Positions 53,345 to 61,730 of a stretch of DNA of 64,000 nt are shown here, one piece after another. A program made the translations under genes and the position numbers. Every line of letters starts with the position of its first letter. Within the stretch, counting starts at the first letter, position 1. Source of the stretch: Vibrio sp. STUT-A11 (lineage in GTDB: Bacteria > Pseudomonadota > Gammaproteobacteria > Enterobacterales > Vibrionaceae); contig NZ_AP026763.1 of the NCBI RefSeq assembly GCF_026000435.1, forward strand, positions 2,666,001-2,730,000. Reading direction: 5' to 3'. The notes below the pieces were generated by a model that saw only the letters and a list, made by a program, of their open reading frames with translations, did not search any database and was not told where the DNA came from.

Positions 53345-53683
53345 TTAATGATCTTCTGACGCGTGGTTTAGCGTGTATTTCGGAATCTCAACTACCAGGT
53401 CTTCATCCGCGATTCTCGCCTGACACCCAAGGCGAGATTCAGGCTCAAGACCCCATGCTTTATCCAGCATGTCATCTTCCAGTTCTTCGCTCTCTTCAAG
53501 AGAATCAAAACCTTCACGGATGATCACGTGGCAAGTGGTACAAGCACAGGACTTTTCACAAGCGTGCTCAATACCAATACCATTCTTTAACGCGACGTCT
53601 AGAACCGTTTCACCAGTATCAGCTTCCAGCACGGCGCCTTCTGGGCACAAATCTTCGTGTGGTAATACAATAATCTTAGGCAT
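53345..53683 (-). CDS. fdx: ISC [2Fe-2S] ferredoxin
   Basis: A 112-aa adrenodoxin-type ferredoxin. Cys42, Cys48, Cys51 and Cys87 are the cluster ligands, with Cys46 also conserved (HACEKSCACTTCHVII ... SRLGCQARI). It supplies electrons to cluster assembly on IscU. It lies 13 nt after hscA. Confidence 0.98.
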   Translation of the reverse strand: MPKIIVLPHEDLCPEGAVLEADTGETVLDVALKNGIGIEHACEKSCACTTCHVIIREGFDSLEESEELEDDMLDKAWGLEPESRLGCQARIADEDLVVEIPKYTLNHASEDH

Positions 53684-53696
53684 AACTACTTATCTC

Positions 53697-55550
53697 TTAT
53701 ATATCGTCTACTGATTGACCTGACAACGCAGCTCGAATCGATTTATCCATACGACGCGATGCAAAATTTTGGCTCGCTTTATCGGTATCTTTAATGCCCT
53801 GCTCTATCGCTTCAGCACTATCACCATTGCGCAGCTCAATCAGTGCTTCAATGGCTTTTACTAGATCTTGTTTCTCTTGCTCTGATAGTAGTTCATCACC
53901 ATCAGCTTGCATGGCAGCGATTAAACCTTCAATCACACGGTCAGCTTCGACACGCTGTTCTGCTAAGGCACGGGCTTGCATGTCTTCTTTCGCATGATCC
54001 ATAGAGTCACGCAACATGTTAGCGACTTCGTTATCACTCAGACCGTATGAAGGCTTAACTTGAATTTCAGACTGCACACCGGTGCTCTTCTCCAGCGCAG
54101 TAACAGAAAGCAAGCCATCGGCGTCTACTTGGTAAGTGACTCGAATGTGCGCTGCACCCGCCGCCATTGGTGGGATGCCTTTCAGTGAGAAACGAGCTAA
54201 CGAACGGCAGTCATCCACCATTTCACGCTCACCTTGCACGACATGCACGCTCATGGCTGTTTGGCCATCTTTGAACGTGGTAAATTCTTGCGCGCGAGCT
54301 ACCGGAATCGTGGTGTTGCGAGGAATGATTTTTTCCACCAAACCGCCCATGGTTTCAATGCCTAATGACAATGGAATGACATCGAGCAGCAGCATTTCAG
54401 AATCTGGCTTGTTACCTGCTAGAATATCCGCTTGGATACCAGCGCCAATTGCGACGACTTCATCCGGGTTAATGCTAGTCAGCGGCGGACGACCGAAGAA
54501 TTCGCCAACCATTTCACGTACTAACAGGGTACGAGTAGAACCACCAACCATCACCACTTCAAGCACTTCTTCAGCGTCGACACCTGCGTCTTTTAATGCG
54601 CGGCGGCAAGACATCAATGTCTTCTTCACAAGAGGACGAATCAACTCTTCAAACTGCTCACGCGTTACTGTGCCTTTCCAGCCAAATACATCAACGTCTA
54701 CACTGTCTTGCTCGGAAAATGCAATTTTAGTTGCGGTTGCGATGTTCAATAGTGTGCGGTTTTTCTCTGCAGAAAGAGGGGCTTCAAGACCCGCTTGCTC
54801 CATCAGGAAGTCAGCGAACAAATGGTCAAAGTCATCACCACCTAGCGCAGAATCACCACCCGTTGCCAGTACTTCGAAGACACCTTTAGACAGACGCAAG
54901 ATAGAGATATCAAATGTACCACCACCTAAATCGTATACTGCAATCACGCCTTCCTGACCTGAGTCCAGACCATACGCAATGGCAGCTGCAGTTGGCTCAT
55001 TTAACAGACGAAGAACGTGCAGGCCAGCCAATTTAGCGGCATCTTTTGTACCTGCGCGCTGCGCATCATCAAAGTATGCTGGCACTGTGATCACCACGCC
55101 AGCCAGCTCACCACCTAATGATTCTTCAGCACGTTGACCCAGCACTTTTAGAATATCAGCAGAGACTTCAATCGGGTTTTTATCACCTTGAGCAGTTTGT
55201 AGAACCGGCAGGCCGTTATCGCTCTCTTTAAACTGGTAAGGTAACGATGGGTAGCGAGATTGAATGTCGTTCAGTGAACGACCGATTAAACGTTTTACTG
55301 AGATAATGGTATTTTCAGGTTCAAGCTCAGCTTTTTGTTTTGCACCATCACCCACGACAGTTGCTTGTGCCGAGTAGTTCACTACCGAAGGCAGAATGCT
55401 ACGACCCTGCTTGTCCTGTAAAGTCGCGGCATCGCCACTACGCACAGTAGCCACTAATGAGTTGGTTGTGCCTAAGTCGATACCTGCTGCTAACTTGTGC
55501 TCATGAGGTGCCGAGCTTTGGCCCGGTTCTGCGATTTGAAGTAGTGCCAT
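53697..55550 (-). CDS. hscA: Hsp70-type chaperone HscA
   Basis: A 617-aa specialised Hsp70 for the ISC pathway. AGIDLGTTNSLVATVRSG is the phosphate-1 motif, AVYDLGGGTFDISIL the second, and VVMVGGSTRTLLVREMV the adenosine motif. The substrate domain and lid follow. It binds the LPPVK motif of IscU, present here in IscU as ELPPVKVHC, and promotes cluster transfer with HscB. Adjacent to hscB by 21 nt. Confidence 0.98.
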   Translation of the reverse strand: MALLQIAEPGQSSAPHEHKLAAGIDLGTTNSLVATVRSGDAATLQDKQGRSILPSVVNYSAQATVVGDGAKQKAELEPENTIISVKRLIGRSLNDIQSRYPSLPYQFKESDNGLPVLQTAQGDKNPIEVSADILKVLGQRAEESLGGELAGVVITVPAYFDDAQRAGTKDAAKLAGLHVLRLLNEPTAAAIAYGLDSGQEGVIAVYDLGGGTFDISILRLSKGVFEVLATGGDSALGGDDFDHLFADFLMEQAGLEAPLSAEKNRTLLNIATATKIAFSEQDSVDVDVFGWKGTVTREQFEELIRPLVKKTLMSCRRALKDAGVDAEEVLEVVMVGGSTRTLLVREMVGEFFGRPPLTSINPDEVVAIGAGIQADILAGNKPDSEMLLLDVIPLSLGIETMGGLVEKIIPRNTTIPVARAQEFTTFKDGQTAMSVHVVQGEREMVDDCRSLARFSLKGIPPMAAGAAHIRVTYQVDADGLLSVTALEKSTGVQSEIQVKPSYGLSDNEVANMLRDSMDHAKEDMQARALAEQRVEADRVIEGLIAAMQADGDELLSEQEKQDLVKAIEALIELRNGDSAEAIEQGIKDTDKASQNFASRRMDKSIRAALSGQSVDDI

Positions 55551-55571
55551 TATAGATCCTTGTCACACTAA

Positions 55572-56087
55572 CTAGCTGAAGAGTCGCTCTTCAACCAGCT
55601 CAATTTCGTTCTTTAGTTTGGCAACGAATTTCAGTTTGCGAACTCGGTCTGCGGCTTGTGCCCAAAGACCGTCATTAAGCTCTTGCTCAACGCTTGCCAA
55701 ATGCTGTTTATACATTTTGCTGACCTTAGAATCAAAGTCAAAAAGCGCCGATTCAGGATCAGAGCTGCCAGCAATCTCTTCCAGTTCTTCACGCAGTTCC
55801 ATTTGCTCCATTAAGAACATAGGATCTTGCATGGTTTGTTGTTCACCACGAAGTTCAATACCCTGTTCGGCCAAGATGTACTCCGCTCGGGAGATTGGAT
55901 TTTTCAGGATTTGGTACGCATCGTTAATCTGCGCGGCTTTTTGCACTGCCATCAGGCGATCACGCTCAGACGCAGTAGCAAAGTTATCCGGGTGGAAACG
56001 TTTTTGTAGTTCTCTGAACTGAGAAGAAAGAAGGCTACCATCCAGCTGAAACTGACTTGGTAGCCCAAATAATTCAAAGTGATTCAT
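55572..56087 (-). CDS. hscB: Co-chaperone HscB (J-protein)
   Basis: A 171-aa J-protein; FHPDNFATASERD carries the HPD motif that stimulates the HscA ATPase. The C-terminal helices (about 90-171) bind IscU. Located between iscA and hscA as usual. Confidence 0.97.
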   Translation of the reverse strand: MNHFELFGLPSQFQLDGSLLSSQFRELQKRFHPDNFATASERDRLMAVQKAAQINDAYQILKNPISRAEYILAEQGIELRGEQQTMQDPMFLMEQMELREELEEIAGSSDPESALFDFDSKVSKMYKQHLASVEQELNDGLWAQAADRVRKLKFVAKLKNEIELVEERLFS

Positions 56088-56142
56088 TAAGTTCGGGTCC
56101 TAGTAAAGCCTTCCGGACTCGGTTGCCCAGAAGGACAATCAA

Positions 56143-56469
56143 TTAGACGTTGAAGCTTTCACCACAACCACATTCACTTTTCGCGTTAGGGTTGTTGAAC
56201 TCAAAACCTTCATTCAACCCTTCTTTCACGTAATCCAATTCAGTACCATCTAGGTAGACTAAACTCTTTTTGTCGATGATGATCTTTACTCCTGACAGGT
56301 CAAAGACTTCATCTTCTTCATCATTGAGCTCGTCAACAAACTCAAGCACATACGCCATACCGGAACAACCAGTCGTCTTCACTCCAAGACGTAAACCGAT
56401 GCCTTTACCTCGGTTATCCAGGAATGCTTTTACGCGACTTGCCGCTGTTTCTGTCATTGTGATGGCCAT
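56143..56469 (-). CDS. iscA: A-type iron-sulfur carrier IscA
   Basis: A 108-aa protein with the A-type cysteine set: TTGCSGMAY and the C-terminal SECGCGESF (CGC). It binds iron or transfers clusters. It follows iscU by 71 nt, in which an intercistronic hairpin is present. Confidence 0.97.
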   Translation of the reverse strand: MAITMTETAASRVKAFLDNRGKGIGLRLGVKTTGCSGMAYVLEFVDELNDEEDEVFDLSGVKIIIDKKSLVYLDGTELDYVKEGLNEGFEFNNPNAKSECGCGESFNV

Positions 56470-56501
56470 ACTGCACCTTAGTCTGTCTAAATTTCGATTG
56501 G

Positions 56502-56526
56502 AATGGGAGCGTTTAAGGCTCCCATT
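56502..56526 (-). other. Intercistronic hairpin between iscU and iscA
   Basis: AATGGGAGC and GCTCCCATT form a perfect 9-bp stem around a 7-nt loop in the iscU-iscA gap. No T-run follows on the minus strand, so it is probably not a terminator. It may affect stability or the ratio of IscU to the distal genes. Confidence 0.55.
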
Positions 56527-56540
56527 ATATTACGGAATAA

Positions 56541-56924
56541 TTATTCTTGGTGTTTTTTCTTGTAGTCTGCAACCGCTGCTTTGATTGCATCTTCAGCAAG
56601 AATTGAACAGTGAACTTTCACAGGTGGAAGTTCTAGCTCTTCTGCAATTTCAGAGTTTTTGATTGCAGCTGCTTCATCAACAGACTTACCTTTCACCCAT
56701 TCAGTGACTAGTGAGCTTGATGCGATTGCACTACCACAACCGTATGTTTTGAACTTCGCATCTTCAATGATACCTTCTGGTGTCACTTTGATTTGCAGTT
56801 TCATCACGTCACCACAAGCTGGAGCGCCAACCATGCCGCTACCTACTGATGGGTCTTCTTTGTCAAATGAACCAACGTTACGTGGGTTCTCGTAGTGATC
56901 AATTACTTTTTCGCTGTATGCCAT
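56541..56924 (-). CDS. iscU: Iron-sulfur cluster scaffold IscU
   Basis: A 127-aa scaffold on which [2Fe-2S] clusters form. The ligands are the three cysteines in GAPACGDVM, TYGCGSAIA and KVHCSIL; the HscA-recognition ELPPVK is present. It lies between iscS and iscA. Confidence 0.98.
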   Translation of the reverse strand: MAYSEKVIDHYENPRNVGSFDKEDPSVGSGMVGAPACGDVMKLQIKVTPEGIIEDAKFKTYGCGSAIASSSLVTEWVKGKSVDEAAAIKNSEIAEELELPPVKVHCSILAEDAIKAAVADYKKKHQE

Positions 56925-56961
56925 GATAAATTACCTCGAATCCTCTATTCAGTCCGTGAGA

Positions 56962-58176
56962 TTAATGGTGAGCCCATTCAACAGTGCTCAGATCAACCCC
57001 TTCCTTGTACATATCCCATAGAGGAGACATGTCGCGTAGCTTAGTCACTGCAACGCGTATTTGTTCAATTGCGTAATCAATTTCTTCTTCTGTCGTGAAA
57101 CGACCGAATGAGAAACGAACTGAGCTGTGAGCCAATTCATCGTCCATGCCAAGGGCACGTAGAACGTAAGATGGCTCTAGACTCGCAGAAGTACATGCAC
57201 TACCAGAAGATACCGCTAGATCTTTTAGCGACATCAACAGTGATTCACCTTCTACGAAAGCAAAACTGATGTTTAGGTTTTGTGGTACGCGTTGCTCAAA
57301 ATCACCATTTACCGTTACCGCTTCAAGGTCTTTCACACCATCGTAAAGACGGTTGCGAAGTGCAAGCGCGTGGTCGTAATCTTTTTGCATCTCTTCTTTT
57401 GCGATACGGAAAGCTTCACCCATACCAACAATTTGGTGAGTTGCCAGTGTACCAGAGCGGAAACCACGCTCATGGCCACCACCGTGCATTTGCGCTTCAA
57501 GACGGATACGTGGCTTACGACGTACGTAAAGCGCACCAATACCTTTAGGGCCGTAAATTTTGTGCGCCGATAGTGAAATCAAATCAACTTTCATTTCTTG
57601 AACGTCGATTGGCAACTTACCTGCTGATTGAGCCGCATCTACGTGGAACACGATTTTACGCTCACGACACATCTCACCAATAGCTGCGATGTCTTGAATA
57701 ACGCCAATTTCGTTGTTCACGTGCATGATAGAAACAAGCACTGTGTCATCACGCATTGCTGCTTTAAGTTTTTCTAGATCGATCAGACCGTTTGACTCTG
57801 GCTCTAGGTAAGTCACTTCAAACCCTTCGCGCTCTAGTTGGCGACATGGGTCAAGAACCGCTTTGTGTTCTGTTTTACAAGTGATTACATGCTTACCCTT
57901 TTTCGAGTAAAAGTGAGCCGCACCTTTAATTGCAAGGTTGTCAGACTCAGTCGCACCAGAGGTGAATACGATTTCGCGTGGATCTGCATTTAGAAGGTCA
58001 GCAATTTGCTCACGAGCAGTATCCACTGCTTCTTCTGCCTGCCAGCCGTAACGGTGCGAACGAGACGCTGGGTTGCCAAATGTGCCATCCATTGTCATGT
58101 ACTGAACCATTTTTTCAGCAACACGTGGATCAACGGGACATGTAGCGGAATAATCAAGATAAATCGGCAGTTTCAT
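56962..58176 (-). CDS. iscS: Cysteine desulfurase IscS
   Basis: A 404-aa PLP enzyme that takes sulfur from cysteine as a persulfide and gives it to IscU, tRNA thiolation and others. The PLP lysine is in SLSAHKIYGPKGIG and the persulfide Cys is in SSGSACTSASLEPS. It is encoded just 28 nt after iscR and 37 nt before iscU. Confidence 0.98.
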   Translation of the reverse strand: MKLPIYLDYSATCPVDPRVAEKMVQYMTMDGTFGNPASRSHRYGWQAEEAVDTAREQIADLLNADPREIVFTSGATESDNLAIKGAAHFYSKKGKHVITCKTEHKAVLDPCRQLEREGFEVTYLEPESNGLIDLEKLKAAMRDDTVLVSIMHVNNEIGVIQDIAAIGEMCRERKIVFHVDAAQSAGKLPIDVQEMKVDLISLSAHKIYGPKGIGALYVRRKPRIRLEAQMHGGGHERGFRSGTLATHQIVGMGEAFRIAKEEMQKDYDHALALRNRLYDGVKDLEAVTVNGDFEQRVPQNLNISFAFVEGESLLMSLKDLAVSSGSACTSASLEPSYVLRALGMDDELAHSSVRFSFGRFTTEEEIDYAIEQIRVAVTKLRDMSPLWDMYKEGVDLSTVEWAHH

Positions 58177-58204
58177 TCTCTACTCCAATGTAAAATGCTG
58201 ACCG

Positions 58205-58711
58205 CTAAGAGCGGACGTTGATACCGATGGGCGCGGTAGTTGTATTTTTGTTGGAAAGCCCATTAGTCACCGCCAGATCAATATCCTGACGATCAGAAAT
58301 TTCTAGTACTTCGTTGTCTTTCATCAACTCGCCGAGCGTGATGTTATTCAAGAAGTCACTGATACGAGAACTTAAGTCACGCCAAAGTGTATGCGTTAAG
58401 CAACGAGTCCCGCCTTGGCAGTCTCCTTTACCCTGGCATTTCGTTGCATCGACTGACTCATCCACAGCGGCAATCACAGTACCAATGGCGATGTCGTCTG
58501 CGTCTGTACCTAGTCGGTAACCACCACCAGGACCACGAACACTGGCAACAAGGCCCGCTTTACGCAATTTAGAAAATAGCTGCTCTAAGTACGAGAGCGA
58601 AATCCCCTGACGTTCTGAAATATCAGCAAGAGGTACAGGGTTTTGTTGCGAATGCAGTGCCACATCCAGCATGGCTGTCACCGCATATCTTCCTTTAGAT
58701 GTAAGTTTCAT
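58205..58711 (-). CDS. iscR: Iron-sulfur cluster regulator IscR
   Basis: A 168-aa Rrf2-family regulator. Residues 1-65 form the winged helix, and Cys92, Cys98, Cys104 with His107 hold the [2Fe-2S] cluster (KCQGKGDCQGGTRCLTH). Holo-IscR represses the isc operon and apo-IscR controls others. ATG 58711 gives the usual MKLTSKGRYAV start; the frame extends 18 nt upstream without support. Two abutting IscR-type boxes lie upstream, consistent with autorepression. It is followed by iscS with a gap of 28 nt. Confidence 0.98.
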   Translation of the reverse strand: MKLTSKGRYAVTAMLDVALHSQQNPVPLADISERQGISLSYLEQLFSKLRKAGLVASVRGPGGGYRLGTDADDIAIGTVIAAVDESVDATKCQGKGDCQGGTRCLTHTLWRDLSSRISDFLNNITLGELMKDNEVLEISDRQDIDLAVTNGLSNKNTTTAPIGINVRS

Positions 58712-58754
58712 ACCACACCGTATCCACATGGTTTGTAATGATTATGATTTTTCC

Positions 58755-58779
58755 ATACCCGAGTGTTTTAGTCAAGTAT
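58755..58779 (-). promoter_or_regulatory. IscR type-1 binding site (proximal)
   Basis: On the minus strand ATACTTGACTAAA followed by ACACTCGGGTAT matches the type-1 IscR consensus at 24 of 25 positions. It lies about 45 bp upstream of the iscR start. Confidence 0.82.
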
Positions 58780-58804
58780 TTATCTGACCATTTTACTCAG
58801 GTAT
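58780..58804 (-). promoter_or_regulatory. IscR type-1-like site (distal), directly abutting
   Basis: The minus-strand sequence (ATACCTGAGTAAA then ATGGTCAGATAA) matches the type-1 consensus at about 21 of 25 positions and starts exactly where the proximal site ends. Two boxes with no spacer suggest cooperative binding. Confidence 0.65.
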
Positions 58805-58836
58805 TTATCCTTACACTTAAGGTGGCTATTTTTCAC

Positions 58837-59556
58837 TCAGCGCTTTTTCTCTATCGAAGTCAAAATGCCTCGAAGAATATTAAGCTCTTGAGCTTCAGGT
58901 CGAGCGCGATTGAACAAGCGACGCAGTTTATTCATCACCTGCCCTGGCTGTTCTTTACTAATAAACTGGGTTTCCACGATCACCTTTTCAAGGTGTTCAA
59001 AGAACATTTCTAGTTCTTTATGGCGTGGGTACTCTTCTTGTTCAGACGGAGAAAACTGACTTTTTTCCACGTTAAGGTGAGCAACACGAACTTCATAGCT
59101 GAGGGTTTGCACCGCCATGGCTAAGTTTAAGGAACTGTATTCTGGATTCGCTGGAATGCAAACATGATAGTGACATTTCTGTAACTCTTCGTTAGTCAAG
59201 CCCGTTCTCTCACGCCCAAATACCAGCGCGACTGGGTGCTTTTGACCTTCAACAGCGAACTTCTCACCACATTCACGCGGCTCCAACATTGGCCACTCTA
59301 AGGTACGTGAGCGCGCACTGGAACCTACGACCAGACCACAATCCTGAACGGCCTCATCCAGCGAGCTAACAATCGTCGCGTTTTGAGCAATATCACTGGC
59401 TCCGGCCGCTAACGCCAAGGCTTGTTCATCCACTTCACACTGCGGATCAACCAATACAAGCTGGCTTAACCCCATGACTTTCATTGCACGGGCTGCAGAG
59501 CCAATATTGCCTGAATGAGAGGTACCTACGAGTACGATTTTTACTTGATCCAACAT
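58837..59556 (-). CDS. trmJ: tRNA (cytidine/uridine-2'-O)-methyltransferase TrmJ
   Basis: A 239-aa SPOUT-family methyltransferase for position 32 of several tRNAs. Motifs: LVGTSHSGNIGSAARAMKVMGL at the N-terminus, VFGRERTGLTNEEL and PANPEYSSLNLAMAVQTLSYE in the knotted SAM-binding region. It lies upstream of iscR, as in E. coli, and is divergent from suhB. Confidence 0.96.
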   Translation of the reverse strand: MLDQVKIVLVGTSHSGNIGSAARAMKVMGLSQLVLVDPQCEVDEQALALAAGASDIAQNATIVSSLDEAVQDCGLVVGSSARSRTLEWPMLEPRECGEKFAVEGQKHPVALVFGRERTGLTNEELQKCHYHVCIPANPEYSSLNLAMAVQTLSYEVRVAHLNVEKSQFSPSEQEEYPRHKELEMFFEHLEKVIVETQFISKEQPGQVMNKLRRLFNRARPEAQELNILRGILTSIEKKR

Positions 59557-59732
59557 CTATGTTTGCTACCTAATTAAAAACCGCAGGATATTAACATAAT
59601 TTTTTAACACACCCTAGTTCGAAGCCGTGCCCTATTCGCATTCTCGTTAATTGATGTCGTATACCAAACAAGACTGGTCTTGCCTTTCTATCATTAGAGC
59701 AAAAAATAACCACTTCCTTTTTTGTTTATCTT

Positions 59733-59741
59733 TGGTATACT
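59733..59741 (+). promoter_or_regulatory. Extended -10 promoter of suhB
   Basis: TGGTATACT (59733-59741) is an extended -10 element. The start would be near 59748, giving a leader of about 40 nt before ATG 59789, with GGGA about 8 nt upstream of that ATG. No good -35 is obvious. Confidence 0.5.
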
Positions 59742-59788
59742 CGCCGCCGCTTTTATATTCGTTCTTTAACATCCGTTGGGAAATTCGT

Positions 59789-60592
59789 ATGCATCCAATG
59801 CTAAACATTGCTATTCGCGCTGCGCGAAAAGCAGGCAATCATATTGCTAAATCATTAGAAAACACAGATAAAGTAGAATCTACACTTAAAGGCACTAATG
59901 ACTTTGTCACTAACGTAGACAAAGAAGCAGAATACATCATCATCGATACTATCAAGCAGTCTTACCCAGAGCACTGTATCGTTGCTGAAGAACAAGGTCT
60001 TATCGAAGGTAAAGATAAAGACGTACAATGGATCATCGACCCACTGGATGGCACTAATAACTTTGTAAAAGGTTACCCACACTTCGCTGTTTCTATTGCA
60101 GTTCGTATCAAAGGCAAAACTGAAGTTGCTTGTGTATACGATCCAATGCAAAACGAGCTATTCACGGCTCAACGTGGTGCTGGTGCACAGCTAAACAGCG
60201 CACGTATCCGTGTTACTCCTCTTAAAGACCTTCAAGGTACTGTTTTAGCGACTGGTTTCCCATTCAAGCAGAAGCAACACTCTGAGTCTTTCATCAAGAT
60301 CGTTGGCTCTCTATTCACTGAGTGTTCTGATTTCCGTCGTAGCGGCTCTGCTGCACTTGACCTATGTTACGTGGCTGCTGGCCGTGTTGATGGTTACTTC
60401 GAGCTAGGTCTAAAACCTTGGGATATGGCTGCTGGTGAGCTGATTGCTCGTGAAGCTGGCGCAATCCTGACTGACTTTGCTGGCGGTACTGATTACATGA
60501 AGTCTGGCAACATCGTGGCTTCTAGCGCTCGTGGCGTGAAATCTATCCTTAAGCATATTCGCGAAAACGGTAACAGCGCGATCCTTAAGTAG
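59789..60592 (+). CDS. suhB: Inositol-1-monophosphatase SuhB
   Basis: A 267-aa magnesium-dependent phosphatase of the FIG superfamily that also supports ribosome RNA transcription as a Nus-complex factor in E. coli. Motifs: VAEEQ, WIIDPLDGTNNFVKGYPHFAVSIAV (metal ligands) and LKPWDMAAGELIAREAG. The chosen start MHPMLNIAIRAARKAG matches E. coli exactly; the longer frame contains a hydrophobic leader without family support. It is single, with a strong terminator. Confidence 0.96.
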   Translation: MHPMLNIAIRAARKAGNHIAKSLENTDKVESTLKGTNDFVTNVDKEAEYIIIDTIKQSYPEHCIVAEEQGLIEGKDKDVQWIIDPLDGTNNFVKGYPHFAVSIAVRIKGKTEVACVYDPMQNELFTAQRGAGAQLNSARIRVTPLKDLQGTVLATGFPFKQKQHSESFIKIVGSLFTECSDFRRSGSAALDLCYVAAGRVDGYFELGLKPWDMAAGELIAREAGAILTDFAGGTDYMKSGNIVASSARGVKSILKHIRENGNSAILK

Positions 60593-60636
60593 TAGGTTTT
60601 GAAGTCATACTAGCCCGTCACCTGATGACTTTGAAT

Positions 60637-60665
60637 AGCCCCGCTCTTTGAGCGGGGCTTTTTTG
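60637..60665 (+). terminator. Rho-independent terminator after suhB
   Basis: AGCCCCGCTC and GAGCGGGGCT form a perfect 10-bp GC-rich stem with loop TTT, followed by TTTTTTG. Confidence 0.97.
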
Positions 60666-60714
60666 TATCTGAATATCACTATCTAAAAACTACCCGATAG
60701 CTTTTTATTTAGGC

Positions 60715-60746
60715 ATAAAAAAACCGCTGATTGCTCAGCGGTTTTT
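60715..60746 (-). terminator. Rho-independent terminator after secF
   Basis: AAAACCGCTGA (60720-60730) and TCAGCGGTTTT (60735-60745) form a perfect 11-bp stem with loop TTGC; a T-rich tail follows on the minus strand (TTTTATGCC). It ends the yajC-secD-secF transcript. Confidence 0.88.
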
Positions 60747-60768
60747 AAACTTCGATTCTCAATCTGCC

Positions 60769-61716
60769 TTATGGCATCTCGTCGAATTCTGCCCCTTCTT
60801 TTTCTACTTGAGGTGGCATTAAGTGCTCTTTCTGGATACCCAGTTTTAGCGCTAGTGCTGATGCAACGTAGATAGAAGAGTAAGTACCTACCGTGATACC
60901 AAGTAGCAATGCGGTCGCGAAGCCGTGAATCATCGCACCACCCTGAGTAAACAGCGCAATGACGACGAACAAGGTAGTACCAGAAGTAATCAAAGTACGG
61001 CTCAACGTCTGTGTAATTGAAGCGTCCATGATATCTGCCGGCTCGCCTTTACGCATCTTGCGGAAGTTCTCACGGATCCGGTCAAATACAACGATGGTAT
61101 CGTTAAGCGAGTAACCCACAACCGTCAGCAATGCAGCAACGATAGTCAGGTCCACTTCAATTTGCATGAATGAGAAGACGCCTAGCGTGATAATAACGTC
61201 GTGCGCCAATGCCATTACCGCACCTGCAGCCAAACGCCATTCAAATCGCATTGATACGTAGATAAGGATACAGATTAGCGACACGATAATCGCCAAACCA
61301 CCCGCCTCTGTCAGCTCATCACCAACATTTGGACCCACAAACTCAATACGGCGCATCTCTACGCTTTCGCCTGTGCCATCTTTAATTGCACCAATGATTT
61401 GGTTACCCAGTGTTTCGCCAGATACATCATCACGAGGACGAAGACGAACCATCACCTCACGTGCACTACCAAAGTTCTGTACTGTAGCGTCACCAAAGCC
61501 TTTTGTGTCAAGAGCAGTACGAATTTCTTCAAGGTTAGCAGGTCTTTCGAAACCCACCTCGATCAGCGTACCACCCGTGAAGTCCAGCCCCCAGTTCAGC
61601 CATTTGGTTGACAAGGTGAAGATAGAAGCGGCAATCATAAAGATTGAGAATACAAATGCCACTTTCGACCAACGCATAAAGCCGATCGTCTTCTCTGCTT
61701 TTAGAATTTGAAACAT
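60769..61716 (-). CDS. secF: Protein translocase subunit SecF
   Basis: A 315-aa inner-membrane protein with six helices that, with SecD, uses the proton gradient to pull proteins across the membrane. The P1 head region (GLDFTGGTLIEVGF) and VVGYSLNDTIVVFDRIREN with conserved membrane residues are diagnostic. It starts 14 nt after secD. Confidence 0.97.
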   Translation of the reverse strand: MFQILKAEKTIGFMRWSKVAFVFSIFMIAASIFTLSTKWLNWGLDFTGGTLIEVGFERPANLEEIRTALDTKGFGDATVQNFGSAREVMVRLRPRDDVSGETLGNQIIGAIKDGTGESVEMRRIEFVGPNVGDELTEAGGLAIIVSLICILIYVSMRFEWRLAAGAVMALAHDVIITLGVFSFMQIEVDLTIVAALLTVVGYSLNDTIVVFDRIRENFRKMRKGEPADIMDASITQTLSRTLITSGTTLFVVIALFTQGGAMIHGFATALLLGITVGTYSSIYVASALALKLGIQKEHLMPPQVEKEGAEFDEMP

Positions 61717-61730
61717 ATTAATTCCCAGCC

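Noticed and set aside
54136..54957. 273-aa open frame on the plus strand opposite hscA
   Set aside because: Serine-rich composition and antisense position; a mirror of the hscA coding strand, with no domain or ribosome site.
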